A stretch of 64,000 nucleotides of DNA from positions 15,014,391 through 15,078,390 of the forward strand of contig CAXIPT010000002.1 of NCBI GenBank assembly GCA_964030475.1, read 5' to 3'. Each line of letters opens with the position of its first letter. The stretch's first letter is position 1. The translations under genes and the position numbers were made by a program. This DNA comes from Tethya wilhelma. Taxonomy: Eukaryota; Porifera; Demospongiae; Tethyida; Tethyidae. The notes under the pieces are model-generated. The model was not told the origin of the DNA and did no database searches. It saw only the letters and a list, made by a program, of their open reading frames with translations. This document shows, piece after piece, positions 10,536 to 20,880 of the stretch.

Positions 10536-11150
10536 TCAAGAGTGTGTTTGAAATATGTAACTCAACTTAGAAGATATTTGACCAAAACTTTTGTCCCTGA
10601 ACACAACATTTTGTGGAAGTTGTAGTAAACAAAATGATGATGTAGAATAAAACACCACATGTTGATAAGTACATAAAACAGTTTTAGGATTGTAATCGTG
10701 CTTCGTGTAGCCAAATTTCAAGATGATCTCCAATATTACAATGGTTTCAAATTGTGACCAACCACCTTCTCTAATTTTCTCACCATGACTCTGTGCATAC
10801 CTTTTGCTACTAGGACACTCCACTTGCAGTTGGTGGCTAGGGCGCTTTCTACGGTGAACAATTTTTGATTCAATTTTGGGACCATGAGGGTTGCAACAGT
10901 TTTTACACCTACATTTGTTGGAACAAGGCTTACCCAGTTTATAACACTTACATCGTATGGGATACATTGTCAATGGCTTTGGTATACATGCTTTGTTCAC
11001 ACTGTCTTTAGAGTTAATGCCACAGCTGCATTTGGTATCTGTGCTTGTGTCTGATGTTGAAGTTGCAACAGGAAGTACAGGATTGGGAACCACAGGTATA
11101 GCAGCATCATCATTCCACGTGTTACTTCTGTTCCATGTGTTCCCACTGTT
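10536..11150 (-). CDS. CXC (tesmin/TSO1-like) cysteine-rich protein, partial
   Basis: The minus frame encodes K-C-S-C-G-I-N-S-K followed by R-C-K-C-Y-K-L-G-K-P-C-S-N-K-C-R-C-K-N-C-C-N-P-H-G, the spacing of a CXC domain that coordinates zinc and binds DNA in LIN54/tesmin proteins. Downstream are a basic R-R-K-R-P stretch and a W-S-Q-F-E-T-I-V-I-L-E-I segment, ending at a stop at 10536. The frame stays open up to 11276, but 11157-11276 is antisense to the other arm of an inverted repeat and is probably not the real N terminus. The N-terminal W-N-S-G-N-T-W-N-R-S-N-T-W-N stretch is encoded by the 9-bp unit that forms the large minisatellite at 16.1-17.3 kb. Whether it is expressed is unknown. Confidence 0.6.
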   Translation of the reverse strand, partial: NSGNTWNRSNTWNDDAAIPVVPNPVLPVATSTSDTSTDTKCSCGINSKDSVNKACIPKPLTMYPIRCKCYKLGKPCSNKCRCKNCCNPHGPKIESKIVHRRKRPSHQLQVECPSSKRYAQSHGEKIREGGWSQFETIVILEIILKFGYTKHDYNPKTVLCTYQHVVFYSTSSFCLLQLPQNVVFRDKSFGQISSKLSYIFQTHS

Positions 11151-11412
11151 CCAAGATCGTGGAGAAACAATAAAGGAAGGCGTGTGGTCGCAATTTGAAA
11201 CCATTGTCGTATTGGAGATTGTATCAAAACTTGGATATACCAAGCAAAATGTTGACTCCTCAGCAGTGTCACACATATACCAAGATGTAGTGTTCTATTC
11301 TACTTCAACATTTTGCTCAGTCTACCTCCCCAAGAATGTTGTATTTAGAAGTAAGACATACAGTCAGGTAAACTCTAAGTTGAATTATGAATTTGAACAA
11401 TGTCATGCATAA
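10540..11412. repeat. Inverted repeat of a coding segment
   Basis: Minus-strand codons at about 10540-10790 (G-x-x-I-R-E-G-G-W-S-Q-F-E-T-I-V) and plus-strand codons at 11157-11412 (E-T-I-K-E-G-V-W-S-Q-F-E-T-I-V-V-L-E-I) are two diverged copies of one segment facing each other. Shared blocks continue through V-V-F-Y-S-T and P-x-N-V-V-F-R. The spacer holds the CXC domain. Synonymous-looking differences suggest each arm evolved as protein-coding sequence. Confidence 0.7.
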
Positions 11413-11587
11413 TAAAGCCGCTCATGCTAATCCAAATCACTCAGATTGCACTTGTTATTGTAATATCATAATGATCATGTGATTGTGTTTTGATTAATAA
11501 ACGTATTCCCATCGGTTTATTGAATGTATTGTTATAGCTTTGGTCATACAAGTTAGTAATATTTATTGTTGATTTACTGAAAAGTGA

Positions 11588-11793
11588 ATGGAAAAAAATG
11601 ATGGAGAGTCAATGAATCATGGGAGTAAATACGAAGATGGAGAAAATGATGGAGTCAACGAATCATGGGAGTAAATACGAACATGGGGAAAATGATGGAG
11701 TCAATGAATCATGGGAGTAAATACGAAGACGGGGAAAATGATGGAGTCAATGAATCATGGGAGTAAGAATGAATCATGGAAGTAAGTATGGAT
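11588..11793. repeat. 46-bp minisatellite, about four units
   Basis: Units contain GGAGTCAATGAATCATGGGA and GTAAATACGAAGA. The array begins about 14 bp after the stop codon of the ATPase gene, so it would form its 3' UTR or downstream flank. Confidence 0.85.
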
Positions 11794-11806
11794 GATGAGC
11801 AAATGA

Positions 11807-14132
11807 TTATTTATCACCAGCAACCTTACGCCTCTTCCTTGGCCTATCACTTGTATCTTCATACAAGGCATCTTTCAGTCTTTGTCCTTCTGTATTCCTC
11901 TGCCTTCTACGTTTCCCTTTCTTTTTAAACTTGTCATTGGCATCGGAAGAGATGTTAGGAGGAGCAGTGGTCTCATTGTCTAGGGTGAGAGGAGCAGTGG
12001 TCTCATCATCGCAAGCGGTCGTGAGAGGAGCAGTGGTCTCATCATCGCAAGCGGTTGTGAGAGGAGCAGTGATCTCATCATCGCAAGCGGTCGTGAGAGG
12101 AGCAGTGGTCTCGTCGTCTAGGGAGGCAATGGAAGGAGCAGTGGTCTCATCATCGCGAGAAGTTGTAAGAGGAGTGGCAGTGGACTTTTCTGAGACTTTG
12201 CACCCACCATGATCAGTCACTATAATATACATGTAGCAACATTATGTTATATTACACATGTATGTTAATTTTGATTGCTGTTATAAATTCTCCACATACC
12301 TTGCAACACTTGTTCTTGAAGTTCAACTGAAAAATGCCTTAGAAATATAGCAAAACATCTCCTTTTGTGTGCTGTCTTTCCTCGTCGGACGACAAGACTT
12401 TCTGCATTGGCTTTGAGAAAGTCTTTCGAAGAGTTTTCACCCCACCCAGTGTTAATCAGCATTACTCTAATGCTGGCAACTGAGTGTGACAAACAGCTTG
12501 CAATGTCGTCAAGCACCACATAAAGAATATGTTCTTTCGAACCTCCACTGTTCACCTGTTTTGTCTGTGCAAACACCTTCACCTGAAAATGTAATAAAGA
12601 ATACATATCTAATTGTGAATGTTTAGGTTTGTAACTAAATGTATCACCTCAGCAAGGGATTTTGTTTTACAAGTCTTGACAAACTCCTTAATTGTCTCAA
12701 TCAATATAGCTTCTTGTTCTTCTTGGGGCTTGGTGCTACCATAACTGCTGGTTGGTAGATTCTTCCCTTTGTTCATAACAAATTCTTCTACATTTTGAAT
12801 TGTCAACCCTGCCTCGTCACCAACGACATCAAGCAACTATGGAGTCAAGATTAGAGATTATTTTTGTCATTGCAACATGTATGCTCTTGCTTTTGCAATG
12901 ACATGCAAACATTCACCACTCAATATACAGTACAGTTCTACAAGCCATAAATTGACAATGTGTAATGCTACAGTATTGATACACACATGTACCTGCTTAG
13001 CAAAATAGAGGAGCAATGCCCAGTTTGTTAGGCTTCTCCCTTTGCCCGCATTGCAGCCCCTTAGCTTCTCCTTAGTGGTCTGAATTTTATCCTTGCAGTT
13101 GTCAAGCTTTTCCCCTAGCCCAACCATCCATGCCATGCAACTTGACACTGTCTTGCTGTCCACCAGTTCTTCCAGCTTTTCAAATGCTTGGTCGTCTTTC
13201 ATGTCATTGCTGGCTATGGTTGGCAAGTTGAATGGTATCAGTAAAGCTCTTGTGGAGACTCTATAAACAATTATAGGTACATTTCAGGATATTATAGGAG
13301 TGCACGAATAAACATATACGTGGCACATACCTGGCTTCAGGCTTGTGGGTAAAGTTTGTGGATATTATAGCTGATGATTTGGGAACAACTAATCCACTCT
13401 TCACATTTCCAGATACAGATCCGTTGAATGAATCAACAATGACATTGTTGATGTCCACATGGTTGTATTTGGAGCTTGCTTTGTGTGGATCATCTATGAA
13501 GTACGGTATGCTAGACACAGATGATCTCTCTGCTAACAAAGCAGGTGAGGGTTTGTCAGGGTTCACCTTCATACCTGAATAGAGTATAGTGATACACAAA
13601 GTGTCACAAAACTATATGTATACAGTACAGTCAAAACATATACGATCACATTAGATTGAGCACTGCAATGTATGACGTACCAAACAGACTCATCAGAGCA
13701 TCAACAGTGGTTGATTTCCCAGTTTCTGGTGGACCATCTGCCACAATGACAGGACATCCAGAAAACAGCTTCTGCACTTTCTCATAATGTAGAGCCATAA
13801 GCCCACCACTGATCACAAGAATACAACTGATAAAGTTGTGTTTCATCACTTGCCTCAAAATTGAAACAAGTTGCTTCAATGGAAATGTGGTGAATGGGGT
13901 GGCTATATTTGGCAATAGCTTGGATGATGGGATACTTCCTTCTCCCCAAATGCTGCTTGAAATCCAGACATACTTGCGAATGTCTTCGGGTATAGAATTT
14001 CCATCACAATCCAGCTGAACAACACACAAGAACATGTGTACACAATATTATATATCCATTGGCAGTGTACCGGTATACAATAATATACCTATTATGAACA
14101 TGTATCATATTATGAAGCTTTCTGAGTCTGAG

Positions 14133-14168
<36 letters not shown>

Positions 14169-14285
14169 TCTCTTTCTCTCACACAAACTCTCTCTTTCTC
14201 TCACACACTCACTCTCTCTCTCACACACATGGTACACACACACAAACACACACACACTCTCTTTCTCTCACACACTCTCTTTCTC

Positions 14286-14321
<36 letters not shown>

Positions 14322-14343
14322 ACACACACACACACTCTCTCTT

Positions 14344-14380
<37 letters not shown>

Positions 14381-15492
14381 CTCTCACATACACACACACA
14401 CACTCTCTTTCTCTCACACACACTCTCTCTTTCTCTCACACACACTCTCACACACACTCCGTCTCTTTCTCTCTCACACACACACACACTCTCTTTCTCT
14501 CTTACACACACGCACACACACTCTCTCTTTCTCATACACACACACACNATATATATACAAACTGTGCAATAATGATGTCACATACACTCTAATGTAATAA
14601 ACTTTAACTTGCAACAATCAGTGTACCTGAATGTCATTTCCAAATACCCACACTTTTCCACAGTCTTGCAATCCAATTGTTGTAGCAGCAGTTTTGATTG
14701 CTAACTTGTCAACAGATTCGTCTTTTATGTGCTGAATAAAGCACAAGAAAGCTGGTTCACTTAGAGACAGAGACATTCCTCCAGAGCCGTAAGAGGCATT
14801 GATTTGGTTCAAAAATCTCCACTTGCTCATAGCAGCTTCATTGGTGAAGAAGCATTGCCTGGATAATAAAATAAAGATTAAATTTTAGTAAGACACAGGA
14901 ATGGCCAAATCGTAAAAATAAGACAACAAACATGGTATTGCATTTGTTAACAGTTATATAAAGTACCTATAATAAAAAGTCACATATACCAAAAAGTTAC
15001 TTTTCTTCAAGGATAGTCCCAAAGCCGTGAAAATTAGTAAATGGATCTATATGATATTACAAACTCATACACTTACTTGGCATTCTTGTCAATTTTACGT
15101 TTAACTTCAGCCAAATATCCAGTGTGCTGGCCTGCTTCCACCAAACTCAGCAACTTTATTGAAAAATCACTCTTAGGCTTAGACATGGTCCCATCCTTGG
15201 CAACTGTGTGAATACTGGCCTCATTCCAATTCACAAAAAAGTCAGCTTGTTTCTCAACTTGCTTCTCAGGTTGCTTCTGTAAAAAAAATGTACCAGAGTA
15301 GCTATGCATGGCTATTAAAGCAGGATAGGAATTACAAGACTTAGTATCCTGTGTGTATCTGAAAACATGCACAGTCTGATAAAAACAGCAACATCACAGA
15401 GAATGTCATGTACAACTTACACTTACTGCCTGCTGCTCTGGATCTTGAGAGCTTGGAGCTGGAGTGCTGGAGAGATCAATACTGTCTTCCAT
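11807..15492 (-). CDS. P-loop ATPase of unknown function, nine exons, complete
   Basis: Exons (minus strand): 15492-15427 (or to 15421), 15276-15077, 14858-14627, 14014-13681, 13574-13331, 13260-12993, 12836-12648, 12582-12300, 12219-11807. All introns are GT/AG. Exon lengths sum to 2229 nt, keep frame throughout and give 742 residues. A Walker A motif G-P-P-E-T-G-K-S-T lies at about 260-268, and a candidate Walker B region F-I-D-D-P at about 303-307, followed by [11 protein letters not shown]. This order resembles DUF927/superfamily-3-type ATPases, but the match is only at motif level. The last exon carries 12-residue Asp/Thr-rich repeats and basic clusters ([15 protein letters not shown]) that look like nuclear signals. 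Two decayed relatives occur in the window, so the family is dispersed and may be of mobile origin. Confidence 0.88.
11940..12180 (-). repeat. In-frame 36-bp coding repeat in ATPase exon 9
   Basis: Units encode [12 protein letters not shown] with small changes, about six copies. Length is a multiple of three in each unit, so copy-number change would keep frame. Confidence 0.85.
14130..14548. repeat. CA/CT compound microsatellite filling intron 3
   Basis: About 420 bp of alternating CA and CT/CTTT runs on the plus strand (GAGA/TGTG on the transcribed sense strand), ending at an N at about 14548. It occupies most of the 14015-14626 intron of the ATPase gene. The long ORFs across it are an artefact of its lack of stop codons. 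Confidence 0.9.
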
Positions 15493-15523
15493 CTTCTTGC
15501 AGTAACACTTGGAAAATGAAGTG

Positions 15524-15883
15524 CAGTGGAGTAGGAACTATTTTGACATTGGGGGGGCCAACTGAGCTTTTTTGTCTTGTATGCTGGACTATAGCCCAGA
15601 TCTTAGAATTGACTTAATGGTTTTATCACAGAGCAGCAAATGTAGGGGGGTCTGGGGGCATGCCCCCCCAGAAATTTTCTGAAATTTTGGGTAATTTTGG
15701 TGAAATCTGGTGCATTCTGTAGCATCTTTTATACCATAAACCAGAATTCTGCTGTATGATTCCTTTTGCTCCTCCCTACATTTATGGTCAGCCATAACTT
15801 TGCCACCCCATTGTTAGGGGGGCCAGGCCCCTCTAGCAAAAATATTGGGGGGGCCAGTGGCCCCCCTGGTTCCTACTCCGCTG
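15524..15883. mobile_element. hAT-like MITE with 5-bp target duplication
   Basis: Ends CAGTGGAGTAGGAAC and GTTCCTACTCCGCTG are inverted repeats. AAGTG flanks both sides (15519-15523 and 15884-15888). The interior has a GGGGGGTCTGGGGGCATGCC block that recurs in the subterminal region of the autonomous-type hAT element at 38360-40865. It is inserted 31 bp upstream of the ATPase start codon. Confidence 0.88.
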
Positions 15884-15909
15884 AAGTGCTGACCTCCAGA
15901 GCATGCATT

Positions 15910-15920
15910 CTATATATAGA
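15910..15920 (-). promoter_or_regulatory. Candidate TATA box of the ATPase gene
   Basis: CTATATATAGA reads as a TATA box on the minus strand. It now lies about 420 bp from the ATG. Without the 365 bp of MITE plus duplicated target it would be about 55 bp away, a normal distance for a short leader. Confidence 0.4.
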
Positions 15921-16129
15921 TTTCAGCTACACAGGTGATTTAGCACCCACTTGCACAATGAGGTGTGATTGATCATTAATCAACACCATATTTGGAGGTA
16001 TTAACACCATAATTCTGTCAATCAGCTAGAACATGTGATAAATGCAACATATTAAACAATGCAAAAGTATAAATAATATAGGAGGAATATATTACGGCAA
16101 AAGAAAACAAGCAACAGATCAAATAGAGT

Positions 16130-17312
16130 GGGGACACATGGAATGGGAATAGTGAAAATACATGGAACAGTGGGAACACGTGGAACAGTGGAAACACGAG
16201 GAACAGTGGGACGTGTGAAACAGAGGGAATGTGTGGAACAGTGGGAACACGTGGAACAGTGGGAACGTGTGGAACAGAGGGAACGTGTGGAACAGACGGA
16301 ACTCGTGGAACAGTGGGAACACATGGAACAGACGGAACACGTGGAACATGTGGAACGGAACGTGTGGAACAGTGGGAACACATGGAACATATGGAACAGA
16401 CGGAACACATGGAACATGTGGAACAGACTGGCGGAACGTGTGGAACAGAGGGAACGTGTGGAACAGTGGGAACAGAGGGAACATGTGGAACAGTGGGAAC
16501 ACATATAACAGTGGGAACACGTAGAACAGTGGGAACACATGGAACGCTATGGAACGGTGGGAACATGTGGAACAGAGGGAACACGTGGAACATGTGGAAC
16601 AGTGGGAACGTGTGGAACAGTGGGAACACGTAGAACAGGGAACGTGTGGAACAGAGGGAACACGTGGAACAGAGGGAACAGTGGGAACGTGTGGAACAGA
16701 GGGAACACGTGGAACAGAGGGAACGTGTGGAACAGTGGGAACACGTAGAACAAAGGGAACGTGTGGAACGGAGGGAACACGTGGAACAGAGGGAACAGTG
16801 GGAACGTGTGGAACAATGGGAACTGAGGGAACACGTGGAACAGTGGGAACACGTAGAACAGTGGGAACGTATGGAACGGTGGGAACATGTGGAACAGAGA
16901 GAACACGTGGAACGTGTGGAACAGAGGGAACACGTGGAACAGAGGGAACGTGTGGAACAGTGGGAACACGTACAACAGAGGGAATGTGTGGAACAGAGGG
17001 AACACGTGGAACAGAGGGAACAGTGGGAACGTGTGGAACAATGGGAACAGAGGGAACACGTGGAACAGTGGGAACACGTAGAACAGTGGGAACGTATGGA
17101 ACGGTGGGAACATGTGGAACAGAGAGAACACGTGGAACGTGTGGAACAGAGGGAACACGTGGAACAGAGGGAACAGTGGGAACGCATGGAACACAGGGAA
17201 CGCATGGACATATAGTGGAAAGCATGGAACACAGGGAACACAGGGGAACACATGGAACGCATGGAACGCATGGAACACATGGAACGCATGGAACACAGGG
17301 AACATAATAGAA
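16130..17312. repeat. Minisatellite of 9-bp units (GGAACANNN)
   Basis: About 130 units, commonly paired as GGAACAGTGGGAACACGT, GGAACAGAG or GGAACGTGT. Because the unit is a multiple of three and has no stop, both strands are open over long stretches in several frames; no frame shows signs of being a real protein. A higher-order period of about 225 bp (25 units) is visible: the rare variant GTGGAACAATGGGAAC occurs near 16808 and again near 17033 with matching surroundings. Confidence 0.95.
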
Positions 17313-17644
17313 CATGTGGGACATAAGGAATGTAGTTTATATTGGATAAAAGTAATTGTTTTAAATTAATTAATTAATTAATTAATTAAATTTATTAGTT
17401 AAATTATTACTAAAGTGCTGAATGTACAGTATTCGTGACATTTACACTAAATGTTAACCATCAGTTGTGACACAAACCTCCACGATGGAGTGTTATGAAT
17501 TTTGATGAAGAGTTGAATCTGATTTAATCTTATGAATGAGTTGAATTTACATGACTGAATTTCAGGTTGGTCCTTCGAGCCAGATTTGTCAACGAAAGAA
17601 GTTTCTAACTAAATTTCAGATTCTAGGAAGAAGAAAGCAGTGAN
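17313..17644. other. Non-coding spacer ending at an assembly N
   Basis: Contains a (TTAA)n run at about 17368-17390 and no gene. It ends at a single N (17644), immediately followed by the duplicate block. Confidence 0.7.
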
Positions 17645-19923
17645 CCATTCCTATCTTGTTTGCTCACTTTTTTATGATTTGGCCATTCCTATGTTTGCAT
17701 TACATTTCTAATGTTTTTTGTACTTGTTAATAAAGATTTTCATGAAGAGAAGGTTGTTTACTTAGCAACAACATAAGTAAAAGTACTATGCACTCTTTTC
17801 ACAATGAGGGACCACTGTCCCTTGCGAGTGACATCTATAACTGCATAAAAGCCAGGAGCTTTCTTCCAAAGTTTGAATTTAACCCAAGAAAATTCCACTG
17901 ACACAATATCCCCTGAATTAAGAGCTGCATGAACATCTTGACAAATCTCAGACACAACATATCCAATACGCTGCCAAAATCCATTTAGTTCACATTTAAA
18001 AGCAATCGCTTGTTGATCTTCTGGATTGTCTGGTTCAGGATCTAGTTTGACTGCAACATTTTCATCATTATCCAAACAGTGTTTCACAGTTTTTAGTCTT
18101 GACTGGTAAATAGGGTCAAGTGTGACACCAATACACTTAAAGCACACAGTGCTAAAACCTGGCATCAAGCTCTCATCCACATAGCTGGTATCTTCATCAT
18201 CTTCACCATCATGTGGATCGCTTTCCTCACTTGAATCATCACACTCTGCACCATCTAATTGTTCACAAACCACGATCAAATACATGAAGGTGTCAAACAT
18301 ACACTTCCTTGCAGAACTCATCAACCTATGTAAAAACATACAATGGACAGTTACACATAACACGACGTTCATACTTCATAATTCACTTTACTATCTATGA
18401 TATAAACTTACTGGAACAAAACAATGATTTTTCAAGACATGGTACGTTTATACTACGAGACCTAGGTAGGATAAATCCTTCAAAAGAATGTGCATGGTGA
18501 TCTGTCATCATCTTCTACTTGGATGGTTACTTGGCGAAGTGGGGTGGTAATAACAGAAAATGAAGGTATAGTGTAACAAAATTCTCTTGCCGCTATACTC
18601 AACAGGGCCAACTGCATTCCATTGGTGATCAAATTAGACAAATTTGAGGTCATAACTGGAGACGAGGCCGCTCTGGTTTCCATGCTAGCTTCTTTGTTTT
18701 TGTTCAGTTCTTATTCTCGAGTTCCAGTCTTGAAACGAAAATTTTGCATCTATTCCCAGTATGGTAGTACTGGGTACACAGGAATGGCACGGATGGCCCA
18801 TTAGCGCAATACAAATATTCACGTGAATAACTCTGAAAAAACTGAGCGCTTAGCACTAAAAGGCTTCTTAAGCTACTATTTAGCTCTTTCTCTTTTTAAT
18901 AAGCCTCAAAACATGGCCTAAAACCATCGCTAAAGTAACAAACGTTACACAAACATGCCAAACCTCCAATTTTCTCCATCTTCTTATTCTTCTATCTTGG
19001 CTCAACTTTTCTCAGAGACTATTCACTCTTAGAAGCTGATTCTGAACGAATGAACTTGGTTTCTTCCGGGACAATCGCTTTTGCCATCGGTTTTTAGCGC
19101 CCTCTCATTGAGTAGCTAGATACAAGGCGAAAAGCGCCTCCTCCATATGGCCACTATTAATTTCTACATTCATGCATCATTCATTAGCTTCTAGAAAATT
19201 CGAATTGACAACCCTTTCAATACACAAAAGTGTGCGTTATTTGGAATTCAAATGCAAGTTGCTTAGAACTCTTTTGTGATACCTGGTTGCTCTTCTTAAG
19301 GAGATGAATCATGATTTTGATTATCATAACATATAGTAAGGCAAGTATATCTTATGGCGGCGACTCCCATATGCTCTGTACTTGCACCTGCGACCATGGT
19401 CAAAATGATTGTCAACAGTCAAAGCGAAATTTTCTTGCTGGTCAACGGTCAAAATGAAATTTTAGAACGGTCAAAATGAATTTCAGAACGGTAAAGTTGC
19501 AAAGGTCCTCCAAATGACGTCATACCACAACTATGGTCAACGGTCAAGCTGAAATTTTAGCGCTGGTCAAGGGTCAAAATGAAAATTTACAACAGTCAAG
19601 ATCTTGACCGCGGTTGCAGCCGCAAGTACAGAGCATATGGAAGTCGCCGCCCCTTGGTATCAAGCGGGCTCAGCTTGGCCGCATCCCAATCAGCAGCCCA
19701 CTCAAGTAGCTGCTCAGTAGCTAGCTACACACGTACACACCAACTCAAATGTGATTTGTAGAATTATGAAAAAATGAGAACAAACAAGTAAAAAAAAAAC
19801 ATTGGAAATGTAATGAGACACAGGAATGGCTAAATCGTAAAAAGAAAGCAAACAAGATGGAATGGCTGTTAGAGTGTGTAAGGAATTCTTCCTGTGGGCA
19901 AAATGAGAGACTCAATAAGGAGA
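17645..19923 (+). repeat. Apparently identical duplicate of 5773-8051
   Basis: By eye every base matches with a constant offset of 11872, including the HIRAN gene, PF body and nested MITE. The left border is the N at 17644 and lies inside a type B hairpin arm. The right border is the first mismatch (8052 versus 19924) in the loop of a type A hairpin, after which the right arms differ. Confidence 0.9.
17758..18683 (-). CDS. HIRAN-like protein, duplicate copy
   Basis: Same structure as the gene at 5886-6811: last exon from acceptor at 18325 to stop at 17758, with the probable 5' exon at 18480-18683. The encoded residues appear identical. See that entry for domain content. Identity at synonymous positions means the copy is either very recent or an assembly duplicate. 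Confidence 0.65.
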
Positions 19924-20052
19924 GTGTTAAATGCAGCCCATACAGGAAGAATTCTGCTCACACTCACACAGCCATTCCATCTTGTTTGCTTTCTTTTTAC
20001 GATTTAGCCATTCCTGTGTCGTATAACATTTCCAATGTTTTTTTTTACTTGT
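18753..20052 (+). mobile_element. PF element copy 5 (type A)
   Basis: Duplicate of copy 4 up to the hairpin loop. The right arm (about 19955-20052) is a different type A arm with GTGTCGTATAACATTTCC instead of the usual GTCTCATTACATTTCC. The nested MITE is also present at 19356-19653. Confidence 0.85.
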
Positions 20053-20526
20053 ATACATACGTATACATCACGCACAAGGAATGTGAATAATCAGCATTAT
20101 GTAAAGTGCCAGCTCAGCATAAGACACGGCTGTCATACCTCCTCTGGGGTGAAAAGCTCAGGAACTACCATGCAATTAATATTTTTACGTGTAATTTTTT
20201 TATTATTAAATTTACCTTGATATGCTGCTTTTGAATACTGGATTTTAGTGGCGTAGTTGATAGGGTACAGATGCCTAAAGAAATGCTTTAACAGTACATC
20301 AGCAATTAAGCTATGCCCTTTTTTGCTTGACAATGTTTTACTTCACAGCGAAAATTTGAGAATTTGGCATTGGAAATGCCTTTTTATGGTCTAAACTTGC
20401 TACATCAGTCATAATCAGTGTCAGTTATTCCTCTCAGCCATTAAAATTACAGTCTTGTTGAGTTTGTGCTGAATGCCAACTGATTGGGAATTTAGCTACC
20501 CACTGTGAACATAGCATGCTATTGAT

Positions 20527-20780
20527 AAGCAGTGGCGGATTTAGGGGGATATCTGTGGATACCCCCTTTCAGACAAAGCTAAAATTTATTTCAGTCTCAA
20601 GAATCAAGAGAAAGCCAACTGCAGGACTCTCACAAGTATAATACAGCATTGGCTGCCAGCAAACAAGCCAAGAAAGCATAGATATTTCCCAAAATAGCTA
20701 TGCGCAAGCTAGAAACTCCACTTGCATAGTAAAGTACAAACCTCCAGAGGAGGTAGGACACGGTTGACCTTTTATCGTTA
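20527..20780. repeat. Remnants of two DNA-transposon ends
   Basis: CAGTGGCGGATTTAGGGGG at about 20530 looks like a single hAT-type terminal repeat without a partner. At about 20750, CCAGAGGAGGTAGGACACGG followed by TTGACCTTT matches one end of the hairpin element at 60998-61146. The rest of 20166-20880 holds no gene I can support. Confidence 0.5.
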
Positions 20781-20880
20781 AGGTCGTTAATAAGGTACCC
20801 TTAAAGGGGCGGGTACCGGGTCTGATTGCATTCCAGACACGTGATTATGCCTCGTGGTCGTCAAGGCTTGTGCTGGAGCG

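Noticed and set aside
14034..14597. 187-codon ORF rich in Ser/Leu/His/Thr and its antisense
   Set aside because: Product of the CA/CT microsatellite inside intron 3 of the ATPase gene.
16018..17369. Long ORFs (up to 423 codons) on both strands
   Set aside because: They are translations of the 9-bp minisatellite. The unit is a multiple of three without stops, so many frames are open; composition is purely repetitive and no start, splice or domain supports a protein.
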